Origin: Brassica napus
Taxonomy: Eukaryota; Streptophyta; Magnoliopsida; Brassicales; Brassicaceae
DNA: 64,000 bases
Assembly (NCBI RefSeq): GCF_020379485.1
Contig: NC_063446.1
Span: 23,710,610 to 23,774,609, forward strand
Direction of reading: 5' to 3'
The position numbers and the translations under genes are program-made. Below the pieces are notes generated by a model that saw nothing but the letters and a program-made list of their open reading frames with translations, made no database searches and was not told the origin of the DNA. Below, one piece after another: positions 1 through 11,112 of the stretch (position 1 is its first letter; each line of letters starts with the position of its first letter).

Positions 1-292
1 TCTGCGCTTTCTTGTTACATTTCTTGCTTAAAATCAAAATTATTTGTGAAACTATTTTTTAAAAATTATATTTTTAAGTATTTATTTATATATTTATTAG
101 AATCCTAAATTTTGCATTTTAAAAACTCTACCACACCCCTCAACTCTTAACCCGAAATCTATATTAATTAACCCTAGGATATAAATATCTTTTACCTTCA
201 TTAAAAGTAAGAATAAAAATAATTTGTGTAAAATATAAAAAATGGTACTATGAATGTAATATTTTTGGCAATTTCGCTCAAGAAGATCACCT

Positions 293-600
293 ATGTTTTA
301 CATGTCCCTACTCTTATTCAGTTGGGACTATTATCTCTTCAAACCTATTCTCTATTCAATAATTAATCCAGACTGGCATATCACGACGAACTCCTTACTC
401 TGGAACCGGCTCAGTACAACGGATAAAGTCTTGATCAAGTTTGTGTTTCAAGCTTTGTTATATGGCATTTGGAGAGAGAGGAACGTTAGACGTCTAGGAA
501 CACCATCATCAAACTTACTCTCCCTCAGCCACATCCTCACCAGATGGTTTAGTGTCTGCAACCTCTGCTGAAGGAAGGATGAAGAAAACCCTAAGCTCAA
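293..600 (+). mobile_element. LINE ORF2 C-terminal remnant (zf-RVT tail)
   Basis: An open frame of 92 codons starts at 293. It contains the block LIKFVFQALLYGIWRERN, the conserved tail of the zinc-binding reverse transcriptase region (zf-RVT) of plant non-LTR retrotransposons. The frame stops at 569-571 and no upstream reverse transcriptase domain is visible, so this is a short dead fragment. Nothing further is recognisable from here to the defensin gene at 892. Confidence 0.7.
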
Positions 601-891
601 TCACTATCGGCTGCAAAGTAACCTGTATTAGCTATATATGCTTTGTTTTCTTATGCTTCCACGCTAGTATTTCTATGGCATGGTCAAGGCGTTCGCCATA
701 TATCGGGTCGGAGTTGGGACCTTACAGATTTTTATGGACAAGAAGATGAGTTGTGCATAAATTTTATATTATAAGTTTATAACCAGTCCAACATAAACAA
801 CATAAGTGTAGATGTCATTCGGCCACTCATGGAGTGACGCAGACTTATTTTATAAAAATCACACAATTAAGCACAATAGAGTTTTGGTAGA

Positions 892-1232
892 TTAAACGCA
901 TTGAAAGTAACAGATACATTTAGCAGTAGGGGAGCGAGAGTTGCATTGTCCACCGTCTGCTTTCTCAAGGTTAATGCAATGATTTTGGCACGCATAGTCG
1001 TATTTACAGATTCCTGAAAATGACCGACTTTGACGACTTCGCTCCTCGCACTCCTTCCCTTCCCCTGATGCTTCTGCATATACATAACTCAAAGTTAATC
1101 GCTTGAAAATAATGAAAGAAAACTTCAAAACACATTTGGCCATGGATATGAAAATATATGTTACTACTCACCAAAAGCAGCAAAGAGAACAAGGGCAGCA
1201 AAGAGAAGGGTGATGGACGCAAACTTAGCCAT
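892..1232 (-). CDS. Plant defensin, PDF1-like (secreted antimicrobial peptide)
   Basis: Two exons on the minus strand: 1172..1232 and 892..1073, joined in phase 1 through a GT-AG intron, giving 80 residues. The N-terminus (MAKFASITLLFAALVLFAAF) is a signal peptide of the PDF1 class, and the intron sits just after it, as usual for plant defensins. The mature part has eight cysteines (KEC, GIC, YAC, NHC, GQC, CIC and final FQC) and a gamma-core of GQC plus a loop plus CIC. By family these are extracellular peptides with four disulphides that act against fungi and are often induced by jasmonate and ethylene. The stretch between Cys1 and Cys2 is somewhat long and Arg/Ser-rich compared with PDF1.2. 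A TATA box lies 80 bp upstream. The gene looks intact; which PDF1 member it matches needs a search. Confidence 0.88.
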
Positions 1233-1311
1233 GATGTATATATTACTTTTGTGTTTTACTGAATGTGTATGTGTATGTGTAGTGTGAGGAGCTAGCGCTA
1301 AGATCAACCTC

Positions 1312-1319
1312 TATTTATA
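1312..1319 (-). promoter_or_regulatory. TATA box of the defensin gene
   Basis: The reverse complement reads CTATAAATAG, a near-consensus plant TATA box about 80 bp upstream of the defensin start codon at 1232. The spacing is normal for a short 5' leader. Confidence 0.6.
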
Positions 1320-2025
1320 GTGAAATGATGGCGAGTTAGTATTTTACTTGTGCAATTGTACAATAACGTAGCAACCCCACAAATTAAATACATACGTCCC
1401 TCTTCTAGTAGAAAATATTAACACACAAATACTTTGTTAATAGTAGATAAATTGAATTCTTGACCAATTCATAAACAGTGTGCTGACGATGGGTGGTTCC
1501 AATGCCACGTCGTTCATTTGCAGTGTACATAAGGATAATATCTTGACCAAGATATAGTTTTCGGTCAATATACTAAATATCTTCACCAATTTGCTTTATT
1601 CACCAGATCTTTTCTGTGGACCTTCTTTTCTCACCCATTCATAATTTTAATTGTTTAAACGTATACGAGGTTCTACCATGATGCTAGCTGGACCACGTCT
1701 GATGATAAATATAGTAAACCCAAAAACTTATACTTAAACAAGTGGACTATATGTGCACAAAAAAACAAATGGACTACATTTTAGAAAATAAATCCGATTT
1801 TAAAGTAATAAAGAATATCATTTTATTTTTTAAAATGTTAGATATAGACTCGTGAGTCCTGACCATGTCTCACTTGGCCTCTCGCAAAACTTCAACACAT
1901 ATAACATGCCATATCAACGTAATTACTTGATTGTATTGATTGAGAACATTTACATAATATATAGGAATTACACAGTTAACTAATTACAAAGTGGTCCTCT
2001 AACTATATCTTTCTTACATGTTCCT
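1320..2025. other. Intergenic; probable copia 3' LTR remains at right end
   Basis: Defensin upstream DNA with no convincing ORF. From about 1860 to 2025 the minus strand directly follows the stop codon of the copia fragment, so it probably contains the 3' LTR. I could not fix LTR ends. Confidence 0.35.
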
Positions 2026-2640
2026 TTAAAATGGAGGCAGTTGACTGACACCAATCTTGGATGAAAGTTCTGCAAAACATTGCCGAGCTAAGGGTTTAGT
2101 AAGTGCATCAGTGAGTTGATCTTTCATAGAGATATGTGTAACACGTAGTGCTCCGGATTGTACATTGTCTCGGATGAAGTGATAGTCGAGGGAAATGATT
2201 TTCATGCGGGAGTGGAAGACATGATTAGCGGACAGATAGGTGGCGCTAACATTGTCGCAGTAGACGACTGGAGCTGCAAGTAAGGTGATTCCAAAGTCAG
2301 AGAAGAGAGAGCAGATCCACCGGAGTTCGGACGCTGTGTTAGCGACAGCTCTATACTCAGCTTCAGTGGAGGAGCACGCTACATCACGTTATTTCTTGGA
2401 CGACCAGGAAATAGGATTGGATCCAAGAGACAACATAGGTATTTGTTGATACGTAGTCGTTGGTGTCTCCGGCCCAGTCGGCATCAGAATAAGCTTGGAG
2501 AGTCAGGAGAGTATCTGGGCGCAGTAGGATCACGTGTGTTTTTGTGCCAGCAAGGAATCGGAGTACTCATTTCGCAGCCTGCCAGTGGAGGTCTGTTGGA
2601 GAAAGAGTACAAGCAAAAAGTTCCCGCCAAACTCAACCTC
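2026..2640 (-). mobile_element. Ty1/copia polyprotein 3' end (RT tail and RNase H), defective
   Basis: Read on the minus strand, the region encodes the C-terminal part of a copia polyprotein. In order it shows LHWQAAK-VLRFLAGTKTHV (end of the reverse transcriptase), YSDADWAGDTNDY, NPISWSSKK, STEAEYRAVA, VVYCDNVSA and DQLTDALTKPL, ending with a stop at 2026-2028. These are the conserved RNase H blocks, with the acidic D, E and D residues present. At least two in-frame stops, one before VLRFL and one after SWSSKK, make it defective. The upstream gag, protease, integrase and 5' LTR are absent. Confidence 0.85.
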
Positions 2641-3232
2641 CTTTCTTCTGCATTAAAAAGCTTGAAACTCTCTTAAGTTCATCTGAGGCCACCAGAGATA
2701 AAACGCTGGCTCACATCTTTCTTGGTTAAAGCTTTTTTGTTGTCAGAATTTGATCTCGTTGTTTGCGCGTATTTTATTATACATTGACTCTTATATACAC
2801 TGTTTACTAGAGGTTTTTAATCAAGTTAGTGAAATTTTATTCAATTCTAACGGAAGAACGAAAAAAATAAAAATTTGGCAAAGTATGTGAAATTTTAGTA
2901 ATCATGTATAGTCTAGAAATTTTATAATTATATTTATTCCCGAATTTATCAAATACAACTAATTTGTCAAATATATTGTTTTTAAATGATTAATTTATAT
3001 TCATATTTTAGGTGATATGTCACACACTGCAAACAGTTTAGGAGCACAAAATATTGATGAAATGAAATAATTTTTTTTTTCTATGCTTAAATTTACGATA
3101 ATTTAAATTTTTACATGGTAACTAAACTGATTATTATTCCTTTTGTATTTTTATATTTTTAAATTCAGTTGGATTTTGTTAAATATTCATATCTATAATT
3201 TTTACAAAGTAGTATCATGTTTTGTTTTGTTA
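2641..3232. other. AT-rich intergenic
   Basis: No gene or repeat recognised; homopolymer-rich sequence between the copia fragment and a Helitron-like end. Confidence 0.3.
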
Positions 3233-3262
3233 CTAGTGGTATTCCGGCGCTACGCGCAGGAT
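3233..3262 (-). mobile_element. Helitron-like 3' terminus (hairpin + CTAG)
   Basis: On the minus strand the sequence carries a short GC hairpin (CCTGCGCGTAGCGCCGG, one mismatch per arm) and, about 8 nt later, CTAG followed by T. This is the arrangement of a Helitron 3' end (hairpin, then CTRR, inserted before T). The matching 5' TC end to the right was not located, so only the terminus is called. Confidence 0.45.
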
Positions 3263-3831
3263 TCATATGTTTATTTTTAATGAGTTTAAAATTGTTCTTT
3301 ATCTATTTGATGGTGGTTAGTGATAGTAGTGTATTATTTTGACGATGGAAACACAGTTAATGTGAGAGTGTACATAGTAAATGTTTTGACTTGTTATGGC
3401 TTTCCGATTGGGTTGTTTGTGAGATGGGTTAGAGTGTGTGGGATGTTTCTAATGACGATGTTTTGTCAAGAAGTATTTCTTGAATCTGCACTCAAGTAAG
3501 ACTTTTATAATTGCTTTTGTCAAAAGGGAAATGTAGATTTTGATTTGAAAAACAAATGTAGTTATCAAACACTTTTAGCTATAGAAGACCATCACTAACA
3601 TTGATCTTCTTCTTTCATTTTTTTATCGCAACTTTAAAATGCAATTTCAAAAAAAAAATATGCATTCTGTAAATATGAGATATGCATATTTCTACAATAA
3701 AAAGAGAAACATATTATTCAGATTTGATGGACATGATTGGTAATCCTATTAATTGGCCGGCTTTTACTTTCGAGTTAGTCTTTTTTTTGCTTCCTACATG
3801 ACGGTTTCGCGGGTTTTAGTATTTTCATATT

Positions 3832-3969
3832 CGTAGGTATAAGAATATGCATGCAGATTTATTTGCCAAAGAAGCGAAAAAGCAGTGTTATCCTCTTTTC
3901 CATGTAGATAAGACGGGATTGGAGCGTGTCTTTTGGAAACATCTTAACCCCGACTATCATTTGATCTAA
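3832..3969 (+). pseudogene. RNase H-like (RVT_3) C-terminal fragment
   Basis: A frame reading RRYKNMHADLFAKEAKKQ and ending in an LNPDYHLI-stop motif resembles the C-terminus of the RVT_3 RNase H-like domain found in plant LINE-derived proteins (the N-x-x-AD-LAKEA block). There is no start codon and no catalytic N-terminal part; a frameshifted remainder may extend left to about 3730. It is a dead fragment. Confidence 0.5.
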
Positions 3970-5457
3970 CAAAATGGACTGCTGGCAAAGAATAAAAAAA
4001 CACAAACGCAGTTTAAAGATCATTTTCCAAACCACACTTGTCTAAAGTGACAACTCTTTACTTCAAAACTCGGAAGATGTGCGTCGTCGGCGAAGTACGT
4101 GGACGAACTCTTTACTTCCTTAACTTTTTAATTAATATTAGTTAGACATATACAAAGTGTATAACCTTTTTTGTTTGGAGGAGGAGTTGCCTGCTTCCAG
4201 TACCGGTCCTGAGATATTCATGGTCCCATACGAAATACGAAAGTGAAACCCCTAGATAATATATAAAAAAATATCGATAAAAACTTAAGTTTATAATAAA
4301 AAATACAATATCCTCAAAACTAAGAAAAAATATCAGTTCTTAAATATAGATTTTCTTGTATTTTTTCTTGCAAAATCATCTATCAAATTTTCATAATCAA
4401 GATTTTTGATTATATTTTTTTCAATCGACAATATAGTTAAACTATTTAACTTTTTTATGAAATAGTTGACCGTAGGTAAGACTTTATCAACTTCAGCTTC
4501 GAGAAGTTTCTTTCGTCTGTGAAGAAAAAAAGTTTAACCTAGAAAATAATTATTCAAAATCAGTTATTTTCCTTTTTTGTTATCGTCACAATTTTTTTTT
4601 CTTTTTTTTTTGCCTTTTAATCCACACATATTTAATAACACATAATATATGAATTTTAATTATTTTTGTATTATAGTGATGTCCCACAACTTTTTTTTCT
4701 TATCGTTTATATACACATAACAAATTATCAAATTGATATAATTATAAGTAATGACATTGAAAAAAATAGGTTCTAAAATTTTGACAAAAATAATAGGCCC
4801 CATACGTTTGTATCATACGTTTTGGGTCAAACCCGGGCCTGCCTGCTTCTTCAAGTCATCATGATAGTTGATGTTTAATACTGATCAACTTCTACTCCTA
4901 ATAACAGCTCTATCATATGCTATATATAGGAAAATAAAGGGATTTGATATATTAAAAGAGTTAACTATATATGCTGCTTCATTCCTTTTCTTTTAATTGA
5001 AGAGAGAAGAAACATACATTTTTACAAAAAAGAAAGAAACATACCGAGCAGTATACAGTTCATCTATTCAGGAAAAGAACACAAAAGATTATCGTGTTAT
5101 ATAATGACATTATTCAACAATATAATACAAATAATGAATAATCTGAAAAGGTGAAAATGACCTAAGTAGACATTTTTCCACACTGAATTTCAGAGAAATA
5201 CAAGGAATAAACCAAAAGTTCTTAAGCTAATATGTTCACTACGATTGATTGATGAAATAAAAATATTTCTACAGCAGTTAAATTACCAAATATAAGATTC
5301 TCATCTTCTTGCTCACCGGTAAAAGAAAATAATCTACAATGAATGACTGAGCTGTCTCATAACTCATAATTCTTTCTCTTTCTTTATATATGTATGACAT
5401 TGATGTTGTTTTCTTCTTGGTTTCTCTTGTGCTAGGATGATGGAAGGGAGCTGAGGG
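3970..5457. other. Intergenic, AT-rich
   Basis: No supported gene. ORFs here are short and compositionally biased. Poly-T and poly-A tracts are frequent. Confidence 0.3.
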
Positions 5458-5619
5458 ATGAAAATGGCTGCTGGAGAGGATCAGATGCAAGGATCTTCCG
5501 GGAGGGAAGAGAAGTTTTGTGTTTCTGTTCGTTTGGAACCACTTAATGCGAAAGAAGGGATAAGGAATGACGACCCCATGTGCTACTCCCATCTGAGCAA
5601 TCGGTACAATCTTAGCTAG
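5458..5619 (+). pseudogene. Kinesin-7 N-terminal fragment, degenerate
   Basis: A 53-codon frame begins at ATG 5458 and contains AGEDQMQGSSGREEKF followed by CVSVRLEPLNAKE. Plant kinesin-7 proteins begin with a short leader and then REEKI-VxVRLRPLN-KE, the first strand of the motor domain, so this matches in register. The nearby ND...C block (weak WECxND-like) follows, then a stop. No P-loop (GQTSSGKT) or later motor sequence is found. RLEPLN in place of RLRPLN also suggests decay. It is probably a captured first-exon fragment. Confidence 0.6.
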
Positions 5620-6863
5620 AAGGCGTTTTTTTTAATACATGGCTATAGAGCCGCTTGGCTAGTTACCATATGAGAATATGGTATTGAACTGTTGAAAGTC
5701 ATCTACACTGCAGTGGAGAAACAATGATGAAATAGGACATTTCAGTGAATCAATAAACAATGTGAACCATACTTAGACAATATCTTACAGAGATCCTCAC
5801 CCTCTAACAAACACCCAGCAGAGTGTTGCTAGATCAAACTCTTTTTAGAGGGTTTCCACCTGGCCTGAGAATCCTGCCAACAAAATTATACTGGCAAGTT
5901 GAGTGCATTTAATTCAAGATCAACTCACTTACAATATTATATTTGCCTAAAACATAGATAACTTAGGCTTGGAAAATTTTCCAATATTGAAATCTAAACG
6001 CAGCCAACCGAAGCATGAGCATGAAATGAAGAAGATTTGTTTTAGAATTTTTTCTGAATAAAACAAACAAACAATATAATTACAAAAACCACTTTTGGTT
6101 TTAGAATTCCTAGCAGCACCATCACTGTTCAACATGAGTCTAATATCTGATGCCTTACCTGTGCTTGCATCATTGACAGTGTCAAAATCAAGCTTTCCAC
6201 TCGTCGGCTAGCCAAGCGACCTAAATGCATTACCATTCCCCTATCTATCAAGAGCAAAGAAACTGGAAATCCTCCTTATCTCTGCACGAATACAACCAAT
6301 GTAAGCAAATGTTACAAAAGATACTGCAACACTTGTACATAAGACAGCCCACATTGATTCAGTAATCTGAAGTAAAACGTAATACCTCTATACTGACAAT
6401 TCCTTGAACGTGGTCAACAACATCGGCAATTCTTCAACGGCTCCACCACAGCAGCGACCTTACCCCCTATGATCCAGTCATTCCATCCGAATGACAAAAG
6501 TTTACAACAAACCTATGAGTCTCAGGAAAGCCCATCCCAACACCATCACGTCCATCTCCAACACAGTTGTCGTCGACGCTAAATTCCAGCTCCGGGAAGA
6601 ACTAATGGGTGATTAGTGAGTTAATTGGGTCTGGCCCTGTTTAATCGACCAAAAACAAAAAAACTCTCTATATTCTTCTTGTTACATGAATTATAACAGT
6701 ATGGGGTAGCAAGACACGTGTCCAAAAAAGATCCCTCCTCTTTGCTGACATACATGACTGCCTGTAGAGAGAAGGCAAGTCAACTTTATTTATAAAGATA
6801 TGACCAGAAAAAAAAAATATTTTGTCCATTTTTTGGTCGCTCAAAAAAGCCTATTTATGTTTA
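5620..6863. other. Unassigned region, possible decayed gene pieces on minus strand
   Basis: Several stretches (about 6130-6230 and 6400-6610) have the higher GC and splice-like borders of decayed exons on the minus strand, but I recognise no protein family. A short inverted sequence (AGCCGCTTGGCTAG near 5650 and GGCTAGCCAAGCGAC near 6210) occurs twice. No intact gene is supported. Confidence 0.3.
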
Positions 6864-6911
6864 CTAGATCTTTTTTCCGCGCTTCGCGCGGAATCTTTAT
6901 TATAAAAACTT

Positions 6912-7709
6912 GGGAAAATTATTTTTTTAGAGCAAAAAAATGATAAATATGTCCCTTCAGACTAATCTTATATACTTTATGTTCCGTTAGACTAATTATT
7001 TTCAAAATGGCAATAATGCCCTTAAAGTTGTTATTTTTTTTATTTTTTTTGTTTTTTTTTTTTTTTTTATAAAAAAAAAAATCGATTTTTAAAAAAATAT
7101 CAAAGTGAATATTCCCAAATATTTTGTTTCCATATTTTTAGAAACTGATATCTTATCCGTAGAATACAGCTAATCTGTAGAAATCGATTTCTACAGGTTT
7201 TTAGAATTATAGTAATATGTAGATTTTGATTTCTACATGTTTTAGATTTACAGTAAATCTGTAGAAGTCGGTTTCTACGTGTTGTAGATTTATATTAATG
7301 TGTAGATTTTGATTTCTAAAGATTTAGATCGGTAGGTTAAGCATGGAATGTGTATTTTAAATATTTTTAGAATACTCTTATTTACGTAGATCATGTATTC
7401 TAAACATTGTAGATTCAATGAAAAAAGTGGATTTTGTTTTCTACTTTGTAGAATGCAATTTCTACTTTATTTAGAACATAATCTAAAATTTATGATTTAA
7501 ACATTTTTAGAACTGAAAAAATACCACTAAGTTCATATTGGTATTTTATCAAAAGTTACTATTTTTCCAATTTTTTTTTGGTTTGTAAAACTACTTATTG
7601 AATTTATTTTCAAAAATATTAAAGGGTGTTATGGACAAAAATGACACAAAATAAATATTAGTCTAAAAGGACATAGTTATCATTTGTTTGCTCTAAAAAC
7701 AATTTTCCC
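6912..7709. mobile_element. MULE-type non-autonomous transposon with 9-bp TSD
   Basis: The element is 798 bp and begins GGGAAAATTATTTTTTTAG and ends with the inverted counterpart AATTTTCCC. The terminal inverted repeats extend at least 55 bp, including AGAGCAAA, ATGATAA, TATGTCC and AGACTAAT on both sides. It is flanked by the perfect 9-bp direct repeat TAAAAACTT (6903-6911 and 7710-7718), the target duplication length of Mutator-like elements. No transposase is encoded. It sits inside the Helitron at 6864-11019, so it inserted later. Confidence 0.85.
7171..7340. repeat. Two ~84-bp tandem units inside the MULE-type element
   Basis: Units starting with AATCTGTAGAA at 7171 and 7255 repeat with about 80 percent similarity. 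Each contains the partly palindromic core GTAGAAATCGATTTCTAC or its variant, followed by GTAGATTTTGATTTCTA. They are subterminal repeats of the nested element. Confidence 0.6.
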
Positions 7710-8939
7710 TAAAAACTTTTGCTTTCATTTGATTCTTATTTATTTAAATAATTCTTCATTGATCAAGCTAATACATAGAAGAATATTTACAACAGTAAAG
7801 AAGATGATTTTTTTTTTGTTTGTTAACGACGCTGGTTTTCTATGTTGTCTTGGTCTTCTATGTTGTCTTCTTGATTCCTATATAATCAGAGTTTTATTAA
7901 GAGTAATAGATTTATTTTACTTTTTTTGAACTAAATAATAGATTTATTGTGCATATGAAATTATTCATGTAGTTATACTGAATTAATATAAGACTTACGT
8001 ATAACTTTATGTGTTTTACATTTTGTTTTGTAATATAATCTTTAGTTTTTTGGGTTTTTTTTCTTTCTCTTCTTTGTATATTGATATCACATATCATTTT
8101 TGATTAATTTTTAATTTAATTATTTATTACTATTTGTAGTTATATTTAGTAATTTTAAGCATTTTTCTTATTTAATTGCATCATCCAAGATTAATATGGT
8201 TCTTCCTGTTGATTATTGTGTGAAAACATATATGGTCTCCGACGTCTCTTGCCGATCAAAATACAAATTTATGTGTATTTATATGTAGTATTTGCACATA
8301 TATATGTGTCTGCTATTATACAATATGATACAAATTAACATGCAACTCGATTGAAGTGATTTGATTATGAGGATGACTTCCATCCAAGATATTTGTCTGC
8401 AATCACATGTTTGAAATTTTGGTATTTTTAAATTGAAGGTAGCTAATGTTCTTGGTATGATAGTGTTGTACGATCCACTTCAAAGTATAAAGTCCACTGA
8501 CTTAGTCTCCAAAGAGTAGATAAATATTAGTAATTCAAAGGAAAATATGAAGAGATTGATTAGATTGATAAACCTTAACCAGTTACATACTTCAACCCAT
8601 TTAATAGAAAAATAGCGGTTTTTATTTAGAAGGGAATTATTCTGAAGCATAGTCTCATGCTATTTAGATAAAGGACCCTTATAAGCAAAAACAATTGAAA
8701 AAACATTCCATTTGTTCCATATTTAAACATCTTTCTTCATACCCGAACCCTTTTGGTCCATATCCGAATACAATTTCCTTACTTCTAATTTCTCTTACAT
8801 CGGTCCATAGCATCTTCTTGATTCTGTGACAAACCCTGGTAGCTTCTCTTCCTCACCCCCACTCAACAAATCTAAAAACAGTTTCTTGAGAACCACGTAA
8901 CAACATTATGATACTTGAATGAGCTAAATCAAGATCTTT

Positions 8940-9424
8940 GACGTAAGCGGAGTAGTACCTGGTGCATTTCTTGGCATTTGTGTTGAGCTTTCTCTTTCTG
9001 GCTCACTGTGTATCCAACCACCATATTAGCAGCCGCTGCTGATTTATTTTTAATCAACTCCACATTCTTATAGCCACCTTATGCCCTGCATATCCCACTG
9101 CACCTTCCACCGTCCCTGCAATCGAGTTTGTCCCTTGCACTATCTACCCAACCACATCTGTTTTATGAGTAGCCACTTCGGCGTAATGAGCAGCTTCTGC
9201 CACCATCATCAGACGATTCCTTGCTCAATTTCATTGCTTCACATATTTCTTAAACAATTGTAGCCTTTCGCTGATACCGTTTTCTTCTCTTTCTCCCTTA
9301 AATACTCAGAATTTCTCTGAGCTTTCTTAGCTGCAATGTCCTTAGCTTCAAGAGGTTTGTGTAGCGTGTAGTTTTTATGCTCTTGCACCCTGTTCAGTCT
9401 TCTTTTAATTAGCCCCACAAACAT
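8940..9424 (-). pseudogene. LEA-like (group 3/ECP63 type) gene fragment captured in Helitron
   Basis: On the minus strand, frame pieces read HKPLEAKDIAAKKAQ, then VAEAAHYAEVATHKTDVVG and AGTVEGAVGYAGHKVA, then VGYTVSQKEKAQHKC. The alternating Ala/Lys/Glu pattern with EAKDxAAxKAQ and GAVGYAG-type blocks is typical of seed LEA proteins such as ECP63. The reading frame shifts between blocks and contains stops, so it is not expressed as a protein. Its position inside the Helitron explains its presence. The family call rests on short motifs only. Confidence 0.45.
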
Positions 9425-9539
9425 TTAAGTTAAGATTAACATATAGAGATATCTTTGCAGACATCTATACAAATGGTACAAAAGTAAATCAAAGCTCTTT
9501 CTTATGCAATGATGTGTAATAGCTCAAAACCACTAACCT

Positions 9540-10290
9540 TTCTCTTTCATCCTAACCTCTGGCACTGATTTTTCAGATCCCTCATCTTCCTTTGGATATT
9601 TCTTCTATGAGTGAAAAGTAATCAATGATTGGTCAACGACCAACATAACAACCAATCTATAAACTGACACTTGATTGACACTTCGTTTACCAATTTCTTG
9701 TTGTACGGTCTCAATGTTCTTCTCGTAGTCAAACTTGTGATTTTCAGCCTTGGCAACATGAAGTTATTTCTCCTCACTTATTGTAAAACACAAGTATTAT
9801 ACTTTGTTATGACAACTGAGATGATAAGCTAATAACACAACTATGGGTAATTGTTGAGAGAACATACCCCATTTGTCAAGAATTTCCACTTATCTCCAGC
9901 AGCTTTTGCAACTTGTATGTCCATACAAATAATAGAAAACCAACAAAAAATACATTACAATCAAATTAAAAAGAGGAATAATGGCAACAGATTTATAAGT
10001 TCATATAACCATTGTCAAATACTTTTGACATCAAAATAACAGAAAGGATTCGAACCATCTAACCTGTATTAGATTTCGCAGTAGCCAGAGGAAGAACTTT
10101 TTTAAATAAAAAAATTTAACCCATGGAAACTACTGAACACAAAATAAAAGAAGAATTTGCAGGCGATTATTACATGAAAAAGAAGAAGGCCCCGGCTGGC
10201 CTTTTTGGTTTGTTTGGATCAGTTGCAGCCGCTTTGCTACATCCTGCTCACTTCGGTGGCTCCTTGGTCACATAGATAATCCACCTGGAG
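9540..10290 (-). pseudogene. HMGB (high mobility group B) pseudogene captured in Helitron
   Basis: Four exon-like pieces lie in order on the minus strand. Residues KAAATDPNKPKRPAGAFFFF at about 10173-10240 start the HMG box. VAKAAGDKWKFLTNG follows at about 9872-9918, then AENHKFDYEKN at about 9690-9770, then YPKEDEGSEKSVPEV at about 9550-9605. This is the order and exon structure of plant HMGB1/2/3 (HMG box, then acidic tail). In-frame stops (after KEPPK, and before the VAKAEN block) show it is dead. It is a clear transduplicated gene fragment of the surrounding Helitron. Confidence 0.8.
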
Positions 10291-11067
10291 AGATCAAAAT
10301 GAAGTATGGAGAGGAATTTGAGTAGGTAGCCAGGTACCGATTAAAAATCACATACATAGAAGAGAGATCTAGAAAGACACTGAAAATGAAAACAAATATT
10401 ATTCGGCTCATAAACAAACTATCAACATGTATAAAAAAATCACAAAGGGATCGGGGAACACAACATCGAGAGGAATTAGAGATAAAATCATAGAAGAAAA
10501 TCAAACAAAATTACCTTGCGAAAGATTGTCGAGCAAAGAAGGGAGCAAAAGGATAAATGTATGAGATCTTGGCCTAATGAAGAAGCATTAGTCAAGAGTT
10601 GCAAACTGATGAAGGTAGCTTCTTGGTGAATGAGAGCACCGTAAAAGAGCTATATATATAACGTTTTTAGGTGTGAGAGTTGGAAGAGTTGATTAGCTTT
10701 GTGTTAATGCAATAACGGTTGGGTCTTTATGAGTGATAGGGGTGGAAATGAGACTCTACGCAGGTGAATCGGTGGAGAAGATAACATAGTGATTTATGAT
10801 TGATTTTTCAATGAGAAGGAAGAAGAAGTCGAATCGGTCTGGAGGCGATATTTTGTCAAAAATTAGGTAGGAGTTTGGGTTTGTAGAAATAAAGACGTGG
10901 ACAAAAACAGAGGATTACTTAAAAATGAAGCTGACATGTCAATTTTTTACTGGTTGATTATTTAATCCAACGTGGACAGGCTCTCCTTTGACCATATTCC
11001 CCTTTTAGTATAGGTTAGATAACTGAGTGATTCAAGTTTGTTTGGGTGGGTATTAAAAATATTAAGT

Positions 11068-11085
11068 GTGGGCTACGTAGCCCAC
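11068..11085. promoter_or_regulatory. Palindromic double site II element (TGGGCT/AGCCCA)
   Basis: GTGGGCTACGTAGCCCAC is a perfect 18-bp palindrome made of two inverted TGGGCY elements around TACGTA. It lies 120 bp upstream of the RPS3a start codon. Site II elements bound by TCP factors are typical of plant ribosomal protein promoters. Confidence 0.7.
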
Positions 11086-11103
11086 TAACGACATCACTAC
11101 TCA

Positions 11104-11112
11104 AAACCCTAG
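11104..11112 (+). promoter_or_regulatory. Telobox in RPS3a promoter
   Basis: AAACCCTAG, the plant telo-box, occurs 19 bp after the site II palindrome. The pair site II plus telobox is the common promoter signature of translation-machinery genes. Confidence 0.7.

Larger units (their letters stand above)
6864..11019 (-). mobile_element. Non-autonomous Helitron with captured gene fragments
   Basis: On the minus strand the 5' end reads A|TCTAACCTATACTAAAAGG at 11019, like Brassicaceae Helitron starts. The 3' end has the hairpin CCGCGCGAAGCGCGG followed by AAAAAAGATCTAG|T, ending at 6864. Flanks are A and T, the standard Helitron insertion site, with no target duplication. The interior (4156 bp) holds an HMGB pseudogene, a LEA-like fragment and a nested MULE-type element, all explained as capture or later insertion. 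No Rep/helicase ORF is present. Both termini are seen directly; that they belong to one element is inferred from orientation and content. Confidence 0.7.

Noticed and set aside
5278..5592. Minus-strand 104-codon ORF
   Set aside because: It is the antisense shadow of the kinesin-like fragment and has biased low-complexity content.
9081..9263. Plus-strand cysteine/histidine-rich ORF
   Set aside because: Antisense of the LEA-like fragment; the Cys spacing fits no known family and there is no signal peptide.
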